Assembly (NCBI GenBank): GCA_934045075.1
Contig: OW203722.1
Span: forward strand, 14,694,796 to 14,758,795
Direction of reading: 5' to 3'
Length of the DNA stretch: 64,000 nucleotides
Source of the DNA: Yponomeuta sedellus
Lineage: Eukaryota; Arthropoda; Insecta; Lepidoptera; Yponomeutidae
Positions 54,896 to 64,000 of the stretch are shown here, piece after piece. Below the pieces are notes generated by a model. It worked only from the letters and a program-made list of their open reading frames with translations, was not told the DNA's origin and searched no databases. Numbering within the stretch: position 1 is the first letter of the stretch; each line of letters begins with the position of its first letter. A program made the translations under genes and the position numbers.

Positions 54896-55254
54896 ATTTT
54901 ATTGTCGGTTTAGTTCATTAATGTAGTAAATTTTAAAGTTTTGATTAATATTTATTGCCACTTAGCGAGAGCTGTGATCATACCTATATAATTGGTGCAC
55001 ATATCTACTAGTTGTATTACTATTGTAAGAATATTGTGAATGTTGTAAATATTCACAATATATATATTTCTAATAAAGAAAATACCAAAAAATTATAAAT
55101 TCAATGCTTGAGTGTAGGTAATCTGCATGCATAGTACCTATGCAACCAGAGTGACTGAAGAAAGTTCCTCTTGTATTGATTTAATACTCGTAACTTCACA
55201 AAACAAAACTATGATTGGATTGATTAACGGTTGATTAACATTAACATTTAACAT
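54896..55254. other. AT-rich intergenic sequence, nothing recognised
   Basis: No feature seen. Confidence 0.35.
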
Positions 55255-55445
55255 TAACATTTTACATACTGGCACATACATTGCTTCTGGCCCCACACTA
55301 GGATAACCTGTGTTGTGGGAACCAGAAACAACGACATTACAAACATGTAAACATCCAAGACCTGGACTTTTTTTTTTTTTTGTTTCCAGCCGGGATTCGA
55401 ACCCGGGACCTCTTGCATGGTAGGCAGACGCACTACCGCTACGCC
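55255..55445 (-). repeat. tRNA-headed SINE, inverted
   Basis: Body block GCTTCTGGCCCCACACTAGG, poly(T) at 55368-55381, and a head with GATTCGAACCCGGGACCTC. It matches 23955-24170 on the other strand. Confidence 0.78.
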
Positions 55446-56464
55446 ACAGAGTTCGTCGTTAAAAAAAATATGTTAGGCATAATTTATGCAAAAAAGCTTA
55501 TAATAACATTTCATCTTTGTCTTTCATTATTTGGGAGACAAAGATGTCTGATAATATAATAATGTTAACGGGGACGATTGTGTCTTGAGTACCTAATGTA
55601 AGTTAAAGTTAAAACCCTGTTAATTAAGTTTAAACCTGTTTTGAAAAGAATAAAATATGTGGAGTTTCTTTGTTAGTTTTTTCTCCACATATTCTATTAT
55701 TTGTGAAACTAACAGCTTTGACGTTGATTAAATAAACATTTTGTTTTTTATAGAGAATAAATGTTTTCTGGACTTTTGAAGATCATGGAATTTCAGACGA
55801 CAAGTACTTAATTTATTAATTTAAAACAAATTTAAGAGATGGAAGTGCAAAATCATACTCCTAAACGTTGCTCTAACAGTAAAAAATAAAGAGACATTCA
55901 GACTGGCGTTCAACACAAACACAATATCCCAAAACAATTTTAATTAAATTAAAATACATAAAATTATAATTTATTTTTAAACGTTATCACAGACTTGCTT
56001 GATATACCTACAAAACAAATAAAATGAAACAAAGATAATGACATGGTTAACACAGCGATCAAAAAGTCGTTCAAACATAAAAGATTATTAGGTAAAAGCA
56101 AAGCAACGATAATACATAAAAAAAAACATTTTAATTTAGATACAAGAACACTGAAAGTTTGTAAGAACATCTAAAAAGAATAGTGTTACACGCGAGCAAT
56201 AGATCAATCGAAAAGTAAAATAAAGACTATGTGGAGCATAGTGAGTCCTGTAACGACCCCAATAAAACAAAAATATCTGCAAAACAAACACCCGTAATTA
56301 GGTAGCAAAATCAACTTAATAATTATTTTATCTTCGTTAATGAAACATCGGATTTGCGAGAGTCACGAGAATTTAGTAACTTAGTGACATCGGCATGCAT
56401 TGGGAATGTGACGCCTGAATCAAATTCTCAAGAGCTGATGTAAATAGAACTAAATCTTCAGGGT
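55446..56464. other. AT-rich intergenic sequence, nothing recognised
   Basis: No repeat or coding signal. Short frames such as 55964-56170 (minus strand) are hydrophobic by AT bias and not supported. Confidence 0.35.
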
Positions 56465-57600
56465 GAAGATAGGAGTGCCATAGGGATCTATATCGGGGCC
56501 GTTCTTTTTCCTTGTATATATGAATGATTTGCCGTTCATGGTTCAAACATGTTGGAGATTGTATTATTTGCAGATGACACGTGTCTTATTTTCAAAATTA
56601 AGAGAGAAGAAAATTACCTTGACGATACAACTGATGCTCTCTCTCAGGTACTGAACTGGTTTACGTCTAATAAAATATAATTAATTCAAAAAAGACGAAA
56701 TGCTTAAAGTTTGCTCAACCAAATGTCAAAGTAGTTGACAGCAACGTTATATTGGGAAAGGACAAACTAGACCTTGTCGAAGAAACTGTATTTCTAGATA
56801 TCACAATTGATGCAAAGCTTCAATGGGGTCCTCATACAGAAACATTGGCGAATAGGCTTAGCTCTGCAGCATATGCTGTGAAAGGATTTAGGGAACTAAC
56901 TGGCGCAACTGACAGGTTTGTATATTTTAGTTACTTCCATAGTATTATGTCCTATGGCATACCTACTACTGTAGGGGTGGGCAGCGGACATTGAGACCAT
57001 TTTCGTCTTGCAGGCGAGCGATCAAATTAATCTATAAGCTAGGCAGTAGAGATTCGGTAAGAGATTTCTTTAAAGAAACAAACATCCTGACAGTTGCCAG
57101 CATGTATAAAAATATAACCAACTTTAAAACTGCAGGTAGCCAATAACATTAAAACAATGTAAGTACTAGAAATAAACTTTTGGTCCCAAGATTTAGGCTG
57201 GCAAAGGTAAAAACATCCTTCATGGGGCATTGTATACGTTTTTTTAATAAAATCCCTGAAGATATATTAAGTTTGACTGAAACGCGGTTAAAAAAATGTG
57301 TAAAGTATCTACCTACACTTTGTGCCAAAAGGGCGACTATAGTATTAAGGGTTATTTAGATGACAATGAGGTCTGGAATTAAGCATGTAAATACATGAGT
57401 TTTGTAAAAATTATGTACATAAACTCTTTTAATTAAGGCCTTTGAAAAGACTAAGTTTGTAGTTTTTTGTCCATTTTTCTCCTAAATGATCTAGATTTTA
57501 AAATGGACACCTAGTTTGACTTGTCACATTCATAAAGCCACAGTTTCTGCGCTACTTTGAATTAAACCTTTTCATCTAACTTCATTTCATTTGATTTCAA
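56465..57600 (+). mobile_element. degenerate LINE ORF2 and 3' end
   Basis: RT motifs occur in shifted frames: a PQGSI-like start with GAVLFLVYMNDLPF near 56495-56540, and LFADDTCLIF near 56565-56590. The frame 56752-56994 then has ETVFLDITIDAKLQWGPHTE, the LGI-type motif after RT. The 3' part (57110-57600) is also present at 51641-52200. Confidence 0.75.
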
Positions 57601-57867
57601 TTAATACCGCAGCCAGAAAAAGACAACATACTTATACCTAGATCATTTTTCCGTCGGGGTCCACCCATGTCAGTAACCTCAATAGACTTCATGTATCTTC
57701 TTCATCCTGTAACTGAGAGAGAGAGTGATGTAACCATCCGAAACTTACCAAATAAATATATTTGGTAAGTTTAAGCATAGGTACAAGAATTCATTGAAGA
57801 TACGTAAAATTTATGTTTCGTTACCATCTCGTTGCCCTTTTTATAAGAATTAGGTACCATATTATTA

Positions 57868-58075
57868 ATGTAAAAATAGCTGACCCAGCAAACTTCGTAC
57901 CGCCTAAGGCGGTACCCTTACCGTACTTTCGTACTTCTTACCCTTACCGTACTCTCCGTAAGAACCATCCTCGTACTTCAAGGAATATTCTAAAACAAGA
58001 ATTAGCGCAATCGGTTCAACTGCTCTCGAGATTTGCGCTTACCAACACATTCAGGGATTAATTTTTATATTAAAG
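57868..58075 (-). repeat. Helitron-like non-autonomous repeat, inverted
   Basis: Begins AGCTGACCCAGCAAACTTCG and runs to CAGGGATTAATTTTTATATT, the inverse of 18337-18540. It contains an internal duplication of TACCCTTACCGTACT. Confidence 0.6.
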
Positions 58076-58336
58076 AAGATAAGCTAAATAGATGTAAAAA
58101 TGAATAAATATTATTGAAAATGTTGCTATGCCCTACTACAGGGTCCATAATGATAGGTACTTACTCGTAAAACTATATAGGTATTTATCAACACCCTATA
58201 GTGCCTAACCCTAAACTTATGGTGGCAATAAATGATGATGTTGTGTATGTACCTCCGATCTTAAAGTATATCTAATTTGTGGAGAATATACAACTACGTA
58301 TAGAGAGGGCATCCCAAGCAAAATTTGTGTCTCACG
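58076..58336. other. intergenic, nothing recognised
   Basis: No feature seen. Confidence 0.3.
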
Positions 58337-58415
58337 TAGAGGGAGTAATTTTTTTTTTTTAAGATTTTGGCCTGGATGCAAGTCCTTTGGGCCATGTCTT
58401 TGTTAGAGGGAGTAA
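58337..58415 (-). mobile_element. 55-bp retroposed LINE tail with 12-bp target duplication
   Basis: TAGAGGGAGTAA at 58337-58348 and 58404-58415 flanks 55 bp that start with poly(T). On the minus strand this is CATGGCCCAAAGGACTTGC followed by poly(A), an extreme 5' truncation. Confidence 0.85.
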
Positions 58416-59249
58416 ACTCTATCTACGGTGTCGCACAATACAATAACCAATGTTGCCAACAGTGATATTTAAGTGTACCCCCGATAATACGCTTCAATTC
58501 ATTTTATATTATATTGGTGGATTTAAAGAATGTGTACACTTTATAAATGTTTTCATGTCAAATTAGTCTTTCAGATTAGTAATTGGATTCGACGGAAATC
58601 GTCAGTTTTTTTATTCTCACTGATATTTGTATGCTGTTGGCCAAACTCCTTTGATAACACTGACTATACTGGTAACCCTGACAGTTCATAGATCAACCAG
58701 TTTTACAGAAGCTACACTCCCTTAAATTCTACGCTTAGACTAGCTCTAAATAATATCACCGATAAAATGAAAAGCAATGTTTTTTCATAAATCTGATATA
58801 CAGCGTATAAAGTGATAGCTACAAAAAATTTCATTAATTCATTCATTCTTTTCAGCACGTTTTAATTTTCCTTTCGCTATTTATTTTCATTCAATTGAAA
58901 TGTTGGAACGCTGTTAGTTCTACCGCAACGCTTGACCGTAGTAAGGTTAGTCGCGATGTCCTCTGTATACTTAGTAGTTTATACTCTAAGCATCCGATCG
59001 GCACAATCCTACCCATACCTCAGAACTGATTACAGATTCAATCAATCAGAACGCCACTTCAATCTGTCCTCGGCCATACTCATCCAGCCACCGGTCCAGC
59101 GAACCCTTATTTAAGCTGGTTCGCGGTGGTGCAAAATTGCACGCAGGTGGAAAATTGTACCATTTTTTTACTGGTGTACAGGTCAAGAAGTGTATCTGCT
59201 GACCACCACCACGATATGAATAAAGACAATTGTACAAAATGGGTGACAT
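58416..59249. other. intergenic, no supported gene
   Basis: The short frame 58932-59114 starts with a hydrophobic stretch but has no recognisable motif. Part of 59040-59250 may belong to the transposase relic that follows. Confidence 0.3.
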
Positions 59250-59770
59250 AGAAGCTAATTTCTAATCTAACAAGACCTTCAGTAGTTGTTATGGATAATG
59301 CTAGGTATCATTCAGAACATATGAACAAACCGCCCACACAAGCTGATCGCATTGCTAATACAAAAGAATATCTCCGTGCAGATGATGATGTTTGGCGTAA
59401 ATGTCAACTACTTGAAGTAGTGAAACAAAACATGTCTGCGCCCTTGTATAAATAGATGAATTATTAACATCGCACGGTTACGAAGTTTTAAGACTCCCAC
59501 TGTATCATTGAATGTCATTGAAGCAAAAAATTGGTGATAAAAATGTAAATAGACCTGCAAGTGACATAAAATTATTAACAGAAAAAGCTTTCTCACAAAT
59601 TGGTGTGGAGGATTGGCGAAAATGTTGTGAACATGTAAGGAAATTGAAAACAAATTCATCAAGCAAGATAGAATAATGGAAATGCTGGAAGAGCGATTTA
59701 TATTAAACACCTCTTTATCTTCATCATCTGATGAAGAACAAGAAATGCAAGAGGAGTTCTTGGAATAATT
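59250..59770 (+). pseudogene. IS630/Tc1-type transposase C-terminal relic
   Basis: Plus-strand reading near 59262-59330 gives LTRPSVVVMDNARYHSEHMN, the second catalytic Asp motif of this DDE superfamily. It continues with KPPTQADRIANTKEYL to about 59450, then stops. Further frames to 59765 look like the same protein in decay. Confidence 0.65.
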
Positions 59771-59864
59771 TTGTAGTTCTGAATGAGGTTTTAAGTTATT
59801 TGTATGATTGTAATGATATATAATAAGTTAGTACCTACTAACCGAGACCACCAATTGTAAGTAT

Positions 59865-59936
59865 TTTATCTTTTGTATCATCCGTTTCTGTAACTATTTT
59901 TCCGGTATACAATAAAGAATATTCTTATCTTATCTT
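59865..59936 (+). mobile_element. LINE 3' terminus
   Basis: GTAACTATTTTTCCGGTATA to TCTTATCTTATCTTA, the same terminus as the minus-strand copy at 16012-16075. Confidence 0.8.
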
Positions 59937-59944
59937 AGTACATA

Positions 59945-60420
59945 AAGTAATTTACGATTGATTTATTTTTCATGACATATTTTCCTATTTTAAGAATCCG
60001 ATGTGTACCAACCACGTAAAAACATACTTCATACACACATAACTAATATATAGTTAATGTTCATTATTACTAAAGACATAAATAAATATTAAACAGTATC
60101 AAGATCATTTAACCCAATTTCCCCAGTATTGCCCACAACAAATTTTGTTCGTTAATACTAAATACGTAAATAATATTAAACACTATCAAGATCATTTAAT
60201 CCAATTTCCCCAGTACATACATACCTAATGTAATTAACGGTCGATTTATTTTCAGGACATATTTTCCTATCTTAAGAATCCGATGTGTAACAACCACGTA
60301 ACAACATACTTCATACACACATAACTAATATATACTTAATGTTCTTTAATACTACGACATAAATAAATATTAAACAGTATCAAGATCATTTAACCCAATT
60401 TCCCCAGTATTGCCCATAGC
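59945..60420 (+). repeat. interspersed tandem repeat, ~280-bp period
   Basis: The block from TTTTCATGACATATTTTCC to CCCAATTTCCCCAGTATTGC (59970-60135) recurs at 60250-60420. Its last part (ATCAAGATCATTTAA) occurs a third time at 60180-60215. Confidence 0.82.
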
Positions 60421-60625
60421 AATTTTTTTTCCCCTATTTACATATGACATGATTTAAATATGAATTTTTTATTTCCCTATTTACCATTTCCCTATGACAT
60501 GATTAAATAACTTCCTTCTATTTTTCGGAGTAGGACCACATATTTCTTTACAATATCTGTAAGGAAAGGACCACATTGAAGTGGTAGGTAATCGTCGTAG
60601 GTTCATAATAAACTAATTACTTTAC

Positions 60626-60830
60626 ATGAACTTCAAAAATACTGATTATTTATTGAAATTAAAATTTTAACTCTACAGTCACACTTCTAGCATTTCTTCT
60701 AGTTCCCATGCTACCATACCGGTAGCATGGGTACCAGTGCTTAAGTGCATGAGACCCCCTTGCAAGAAGTGTGACTGTAGAGTTAAAATTTTAATTTCAA
60801 TCAATAAGTAATCAGTATTTTTAAGTTCGT
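60626..60830. repeat. long inverted repeat with a nested hairpin
   Basis: Arms 60626-60688 and 60765-60830 are complementary at nearly all positions, and the inner 37 bp are exact. The spacer contains a second stem (CCCATGCTACC and its complement, 60705-60731). It could be a small fold-back transposon; no target duplication is clear. Confidence 0.85.
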
Positions 60831-60859
60831 GAAAGTTTGTGAAAAGAAGCGCGCGTGGC

Positions 60860-60945
60860 CTAGGGAAGAGCTCGTGGCCTAGCGAAGCGCTCGTGGCCTT
60901 GAAGCGCTCGTGGCCTAGGTGAAGCGCTCGTGGCCTAGGCGAACC
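60860..60945 (+). repeat. minisatellite, unit ~18 bp
   Basis: Five imperfect units built on GAAGCGCTCGTGGCCTAG. A single unit begins the related repeat at 24905. Confidence 0.85.
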
Positions 60946-61325
60946 AAATGATTGTAATCACTCACTTGGTTAAGCAACAACAGGCGCGGTCAGGTACGGG
61001 ATGGGTGAGCGTCCCGTGACTACCGCTAGTGGCATTTTTCCGAGCGCTTCCGTGCTTCGCAAGGCACGTTAAGCCGTTGGTGCCGGCTGTCATATAATGG
61101 CAGTCGCTAAGCCATGTCGGAGGCCTTATTGGCCTTAGTAAAGGATTGTAAGACAGTGGCGGGCCCATGAACCTTGATTTAAGGTTCATGGGCCCGCCAC
61201 TGTCTTACAATCCTCCACCAACCCGGACTTGGCCCCCGTGGTGGAGTATGGCCTAACCTTCCTCCGATGCAGGAAGAGACCCGTGCCCCAGCAGTGGGGA
61301 CATACAAGGGTTGATAACGAACTCG
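60946..61325. repeat. repeat with an inverted duplication
   Basis: AAGCAACAACAGGCGCGGTC through GGCACGTTAAGCCGTTGGTG, then two facing copies of a segment joined at the palindrome 61142-61214, ending CAAGGGTTGATAAC. Parts recur at 7130, 13690, 24885 and 26645. Confidence 0.7.
61142..61214. repeat. perfect 34-bp inverted repeat
   Basis: Arms 61142-61175 and 61181-61214 are exact complements around GATTT. Confidence 0.95.
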
Positions 61326-61840
61326 GAGTAGGCTAAGGTCCGGTTTCTGAATTGAGAATTTCACTAAGTAAATACTTAAGTAACGTTCTGTCACGCTCTT
61401 TTCTGTGAATTCGTAGAGACAGCACTACAGTTAAGCGTTTACTTAGCAAAATTCTCAAATCGGAAACTGGCCATATATCAGACAACTCCATACAGTGGAG
61501 AACTTACGTGATCGCACCCAAGGCCCATTTTGGGCACAAATTAGACATCTTGGGTTCTAATTATAACTGAATGAACGATAATTTGAGACCTTTCCATTCA
61601 TTCGAAAACCAAAACAATCAGTGTTTCCGTTCTTAACAATAACGTATCGAACGATAAAAAAATATCGTTATTATATTTAACGTTATTGACTAAAAAGAAG
61701 CTTTAAAATGTGAGCGATAGGATACTAGTCTGTGCTGTGCTCACTCAGAAATAAAAAAAATCATAGAGGTGAGGGTGAGGTGAGGTGAACCAAACGAAAT
61801 AGGTACGAACGAAACGAATCAATGAACGAACTGTGAACGA
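61326..61840. other. intergenic, nothing recognised
   Basis: Contains short complementary stretches around AAATTCTCA (61350 and 61450), possibly an old MITE. No gene. Confidence 0.35.
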
Positions 61841-62296
61841 ATCATTGTCAGTGTTGCCACCTTAGCCCTTTTCGGGCTAGATCTAGCACTTTTTACTGTA
61901 GGCGAACGCGTTTTTTCATGCTTTAGCCCGAAAAGAGCCATCTAGCCCTTTTCAAACGATATGAAAAATTTTTCGTCAGTCACGCTTTATGTTCACTCAT
62001 TCGGTATATATTTAGTTTTACTATGGCACAATTGGTAACCCTACCTAAACTTTCTGCTTCTTTACCGGGAAAACCCCCAAGTTTCTTTCCAAGTATAACC
62101 AAAGCAATTAAGGATGTAGTCACAATTTGCCTTTTTGGCAGTATTATAATATCGCTAAGACAAATGAGAGCGTACTTGTTTTATAAGTGTATAACTTTGT
62201 TGAAACAATCGAGTGAGTGAGTGAACTGACTGACCGTGTGTTCAGTCTACGTAAGGTGTATGAATGTTTAAAAGTACAGTAGATTAACAAATAAAA

Positions 62297-62500
62297 ATGA
62301 CGGAGCTACCAATCCAAAAAAAGACTGCCTACAAGCAACATTATAAAAAAGAGTGGGAAGTGGAATTTAAGTGGATAAAACCAGTGCCAGGAAATTCGTT
62401 AAAAAACGTTATGCTTGTACTGCAGAATGGAGATAAATGCTTGGTTATTCGACATTCAAAGAATGACAACTTCTTAGGATTTATTCACGCAGGGTCTGGT
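62297..62500 (+). pseudogene. N-terminal fragment of a possible hAT transposase
   Basis: The ATG at 62297 is preceded by an A-rich context (ACAAATAAAAATGA). MTELPIQKKTAYKQHYKKEW and the following FKWIKPVPGNS resemble the lead-in to BED-finger domains of hAT transposases, but the zinc-binding Cys and His pairs are not evident. The open frame runs to 62584, but after about 62500 it crosses into the promoter-like block and loses similarity. Truncated and probably not functional. Confidence 0.45.
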
Positions 62501-62656
62501 CTGCAGGTCTTCACGACACGAAGTCCACACGTAAATTCCAATCGCAGGTCCAATCGAAGTCCAATAGTATCGCTGAGGTCGTAGGTTATCGCTCGTATCG
62601 CAGGTATGTTCGCTCGAAGTTCACTCTTCGCTATTCCAAACGGAACTGACAGCGCG

Positions 62657-62971
62657 TTTTTTTTTTTTTTTTAACCCTATAAAGGGCACCCTCCGGAGGA
62701 CACGGGGGAGGGAGGTGGTGAATGCTCATGCATAACAGCACGGACCCGGCCGTGCTGCCAATGTGGGACTCACAAGAAGTGCGCCTACCCACTAAACACC
62801 ACCTTGGGACTGGTTTTGGTCCTAGAGACCCCTAAACCCACATCGGGAGCGACCCCCCTCGAGGCCGAGGAGGGCGCACAGCGGAGCTCCCTAGCGGAGC
62901 GTCCGCTTAGAAGAGTTTATATTACAAAACTGCTATGAAAGAGCAGTGCCCCCCCTAGGGGGGACACTGGC
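62657..62971 (-). mobile_element. 5'-truncated Jockey LINE, 13-bp target duplication
   Basis: 315 bp of the 3' UTR of the Jockey family at 46515, inverted, with its poly(A) (plus-strand T run) at 62657-62672. AACTGACAGCGCG flanks it at 62644-62656 and 62972-62984. Confidence 0.95.
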
Positions 62972-63215
62972 AACTGACAGCGCGCCGCGGCGACCGCTAT
63001 TTATATCCGCCGGCAAGGATTCTAGAACATTCAAGTACGTACCTACACTCGGTGCACGCGGCAACGACTCTAGAACAAAGTCCTTGTCAAAGAGATTTGA
63101 ACCTTATACTAGTGGACATACGAGTCACTATGCTTGCAGCGTTTTATTGTTTACTAAAACGCAGCATGCGGCGACTATTCGATAGGCTTCCAGAAAGCTC
63201 TATTCTAGATGGTTC
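62972..63215 (-). promoter_or_regulatory. heat-shock-like promoter (minus strand)
   Basis: On the minus strand, TATAAATAG (63005-62997) lies 30 bp before an initiator TCAGTT (A at 62975). Upstream, TTCTAGAACATTC (63020-63032) is a perfect three-unit heat-shock element. CTCTAGAAC (63068-63076), TTCCAGAAAGCTC (63188-63200) and TTCTAGATGGTTC (63203-63215) are near-matches. This layout matches insect hsp70 promoters. The downstream leader-like sequence resumes at 62656 after the LINE, but I find no HSP coding region. Confidence 0.65.
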
Positions 63216-63441
63216 GGGATAGGACCGCGACAGTATTTATGTTTAGCTCTTTCCAGCACCTCTTTTGCATATCTACCTACCACTTTTCAGCTTGTCCGAC
63301 TGCCCCTTTTAAAAAACCGAGGTAATTTTTGCATTTTGTATTTGTTTAGCCCTTCCTAGCACCCCTTTTGCTAAATCTAGCACTTTTTAGCTTGTCCGAC
63401 TGACCCTTTTCAAAAACCGAGGTGGCAACACTGATCATTGT

Positions 63442-63656
63442 GTGTGATGTGATTGTGTGTGTGAATTTGGTGTGAATCATCACTGAGTGAAGTATTAGTA
63501 AATGAATTTGTGGTAAATGGCGCGCGTTGTGTTCTTAACAAAAATAGATTAACCTAAAAAGCTTTTTCGTTAAATATTTCCGTAGTGTTGATTATACTGG
63601 TGTCGCATGTGAGAGTATTGATTAACCGACAATCGATTCATTTTAATAATACCACC
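63442..63656 (+). promoter_or_regulatory. Api5 5' region
   Basis: About 215 bp between the hAT-type element and the Api5 start codon. No TATA box. It probably includes the 5' UTR, and the promoter may extend into the element. Confidence 0.4.
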
Positions 63657-63731
63657 ATGTCTGCGGACAACATCGAGAAACTCTACCAAAATTATGGGAT
63701 CATAGCTGACGCTAAAGATGACATAGCCAAG
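63657..63731 (+). CDS. Api5: Api5 coding exon 1
   Basis: Encodes residues 1-25, ending DAKDDIAK. The donor is GTTGGT, weaker than consensus. Reading through it gives an alternative frame to 63791 that would lack the family's conserved residues. Confidence 0.92.
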
Positions 63732-63983
63732 GTTGGTTTTGCAATTTCTTTACAATCTTCGTATGAATACCCGAAGTTTTGCCTCAAATAACGTCTACTT
63801 CAATGTTTATTTCTTTTTTAGCATGAGAAAGAGTATTTAGAGATCCTGGCTGCTGTAAAAGGATCTGACAAAGAAAAGCGATTGGCGTCTCAATTCATCG
63901 CTAAATTCTTCAACAGCTTCCCTAGCCTCTCAGAACAAGCTCTAGAAGCTATCTTCGATCTCTGTGAAGATGATGATGTGGCG
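63657..63983 (+). CDS. Api5: apoptosis inhibitor 5 (AAC-11), first two coding exons, cut by the window edge
   Basis: Exon 1 is 63657-63731 (25 residues, ACCACCATG start context). The 90-bp intron 63732-63821 has GT and TTTTTTAG ends. Exon 2 is 63822-63983 (54 residues) with a GTAAGT donor at 63984. Both exons are in phase 0. The 79 residues (SADNIEKLYQNYGIIADA, then KGSDKEKRLASQFIAKFF and LDLCEDxDV-type ending FDLCEDDDVA) match the N-terminus of the API5 family, the first helices of its HEAT/ARM-like repeat solenoid. The protein is nuclear and opposes E2F1- and caspase-linked apoptosis. The rest, normally about 450 residues more, lies beyond 64000. Confidence 0.93.
63822..63983 (+). CDS. Api5: Api5 coding exon 2
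   Basis: Encodes residues 26-79, beginning HEKEYLEILAAVKGSDKEKR. Polypyrimidine acceptor TTTCTTTTTTAG and consensus donor GTAAGT. Confidence 0.92.
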
Positions 63984-64000
63984 GTAAGTACATTTAAACT

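Larger units (their letters stand above)
61849..63433 (+). mobile_element. hAT-type DNA transposon, internally rearranged, 8-bp target duplication
   Basis: 1585 bp with 14-bp terminal inverted repeats CAGTGTTGCCACCT, flanked by ATCATTGT at 61841-61848 and 63434-63441. Subterminal regions carry repeated TAGCCC/CTAGCACTTTTTA motifs. The right end has an ~80-bp tandem duplication (63244-63322 and 63348-63424). Inside are the start of a possible transposase ORF (62297), a heat-shock-promoter-like block on the minus strand and a Jockey insertion. No complete transposase is present, so it cannot move itself. The 8-bp duplication and terminus fit hAT. Confidence 0.88.

Noticed and set aside
62297..62584. 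Host gene encoding a 95-residue protein
   Set aside because: It lies inside the hAT-type element and loses its character where the promoter-like block begins; more likely a transposase remnant.
1..64000. CRISPR array, bacterial operons or attachment sites
   Set aside because: No array of regular direct repeats with unique spacers; the gene structure is eukaryotic with spliced exons.

Overview
The window is insect nuclear DNA, most likely a moth or butterfly. The evidence is two intron-bearing host genes, AT-rich introns, and a repeat content typical of Lepidoptera: RTE, Jockey and CR1 LINEs, a Penelope-like element, several tRNA-headed SINEs, mariner, hAT and Helitron-like fragments. Almost everything outside the two host genes is, or once was, mobile DNA. 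Host genes: the minus strand carries the complete coding sequence of the ParaHox gene caudal (cad/Cdx). It has three coding exons (28606-28276, 7508-7363, 541-296), and the join is in frame throughout, giving 240 residues with a YEWM hexapeptide and a complete Cdx-type homeodomain. The right edge holds the first two coding exons of Api5 (apoptosis inhibitor 5 / AAC-11) on the plus strand (63657-63731 and 63822-63983); the gene runs out of the window. Layout: 1-295 cad 3' UTR; 296-28606 cad with two introns of 6.8 and 20.8 kb full of repeats; 28607-28870 GC-rich cad leader/promoter; 28871-31358 intergenic SINEs and MITEs; 31359-36460 a nearly full-length but broken CR1 LINE on the minus strand, whose ORF1 encodes a PHD-like finger, a coiled coil and an SGNH/esterase-like domain; 36477-44468 a dead Gypsy-type LTR retrotransposon whose 5' LTR took two successive Jockey insertions at one site and whose 3' LTR took another LINE; 45478-51405 a 5'-truncated Penelope-like element (reverse transcriptase thumb plus GIY-YIG nuclease) split by an essentially full-length 4.6-kb Jockey LINE with a 12-bp target duplication; 51406-61848 SINE, LINE and DNA-transposon debris; 61849-63433 an hAT-type element with an 8-bp target duplication; then Api5. 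Most unusual structures: (1) The hAT-type element next to Api5 holds, on its minus strand, what looks like a complete heat-shock promoter (HSEs, a TATAAATAG box, and an initiator 30 bp downstream). A Jockey copy has inserted exactly at the predicted transcription start. (2) A tRNA-like repeat family with about ten loci here often sits as fold-back pairs; one copy interrupts a locally duplicated segment, so the intact partner shows the empty site and a roughly 12-bp duplication. (3) A 3.9-kb element flanked by TA in caudal intron 1 has 337-bp terminal inverted repeats and an internal direct repeat with a minisatellite, but no transposase. (4) Several long, perfect or near-perfect palindromes occur. 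Exon joins, target duplications and inverted repeats were read directly from the bases; family names come from recognised protein motifs and termini without a database search.
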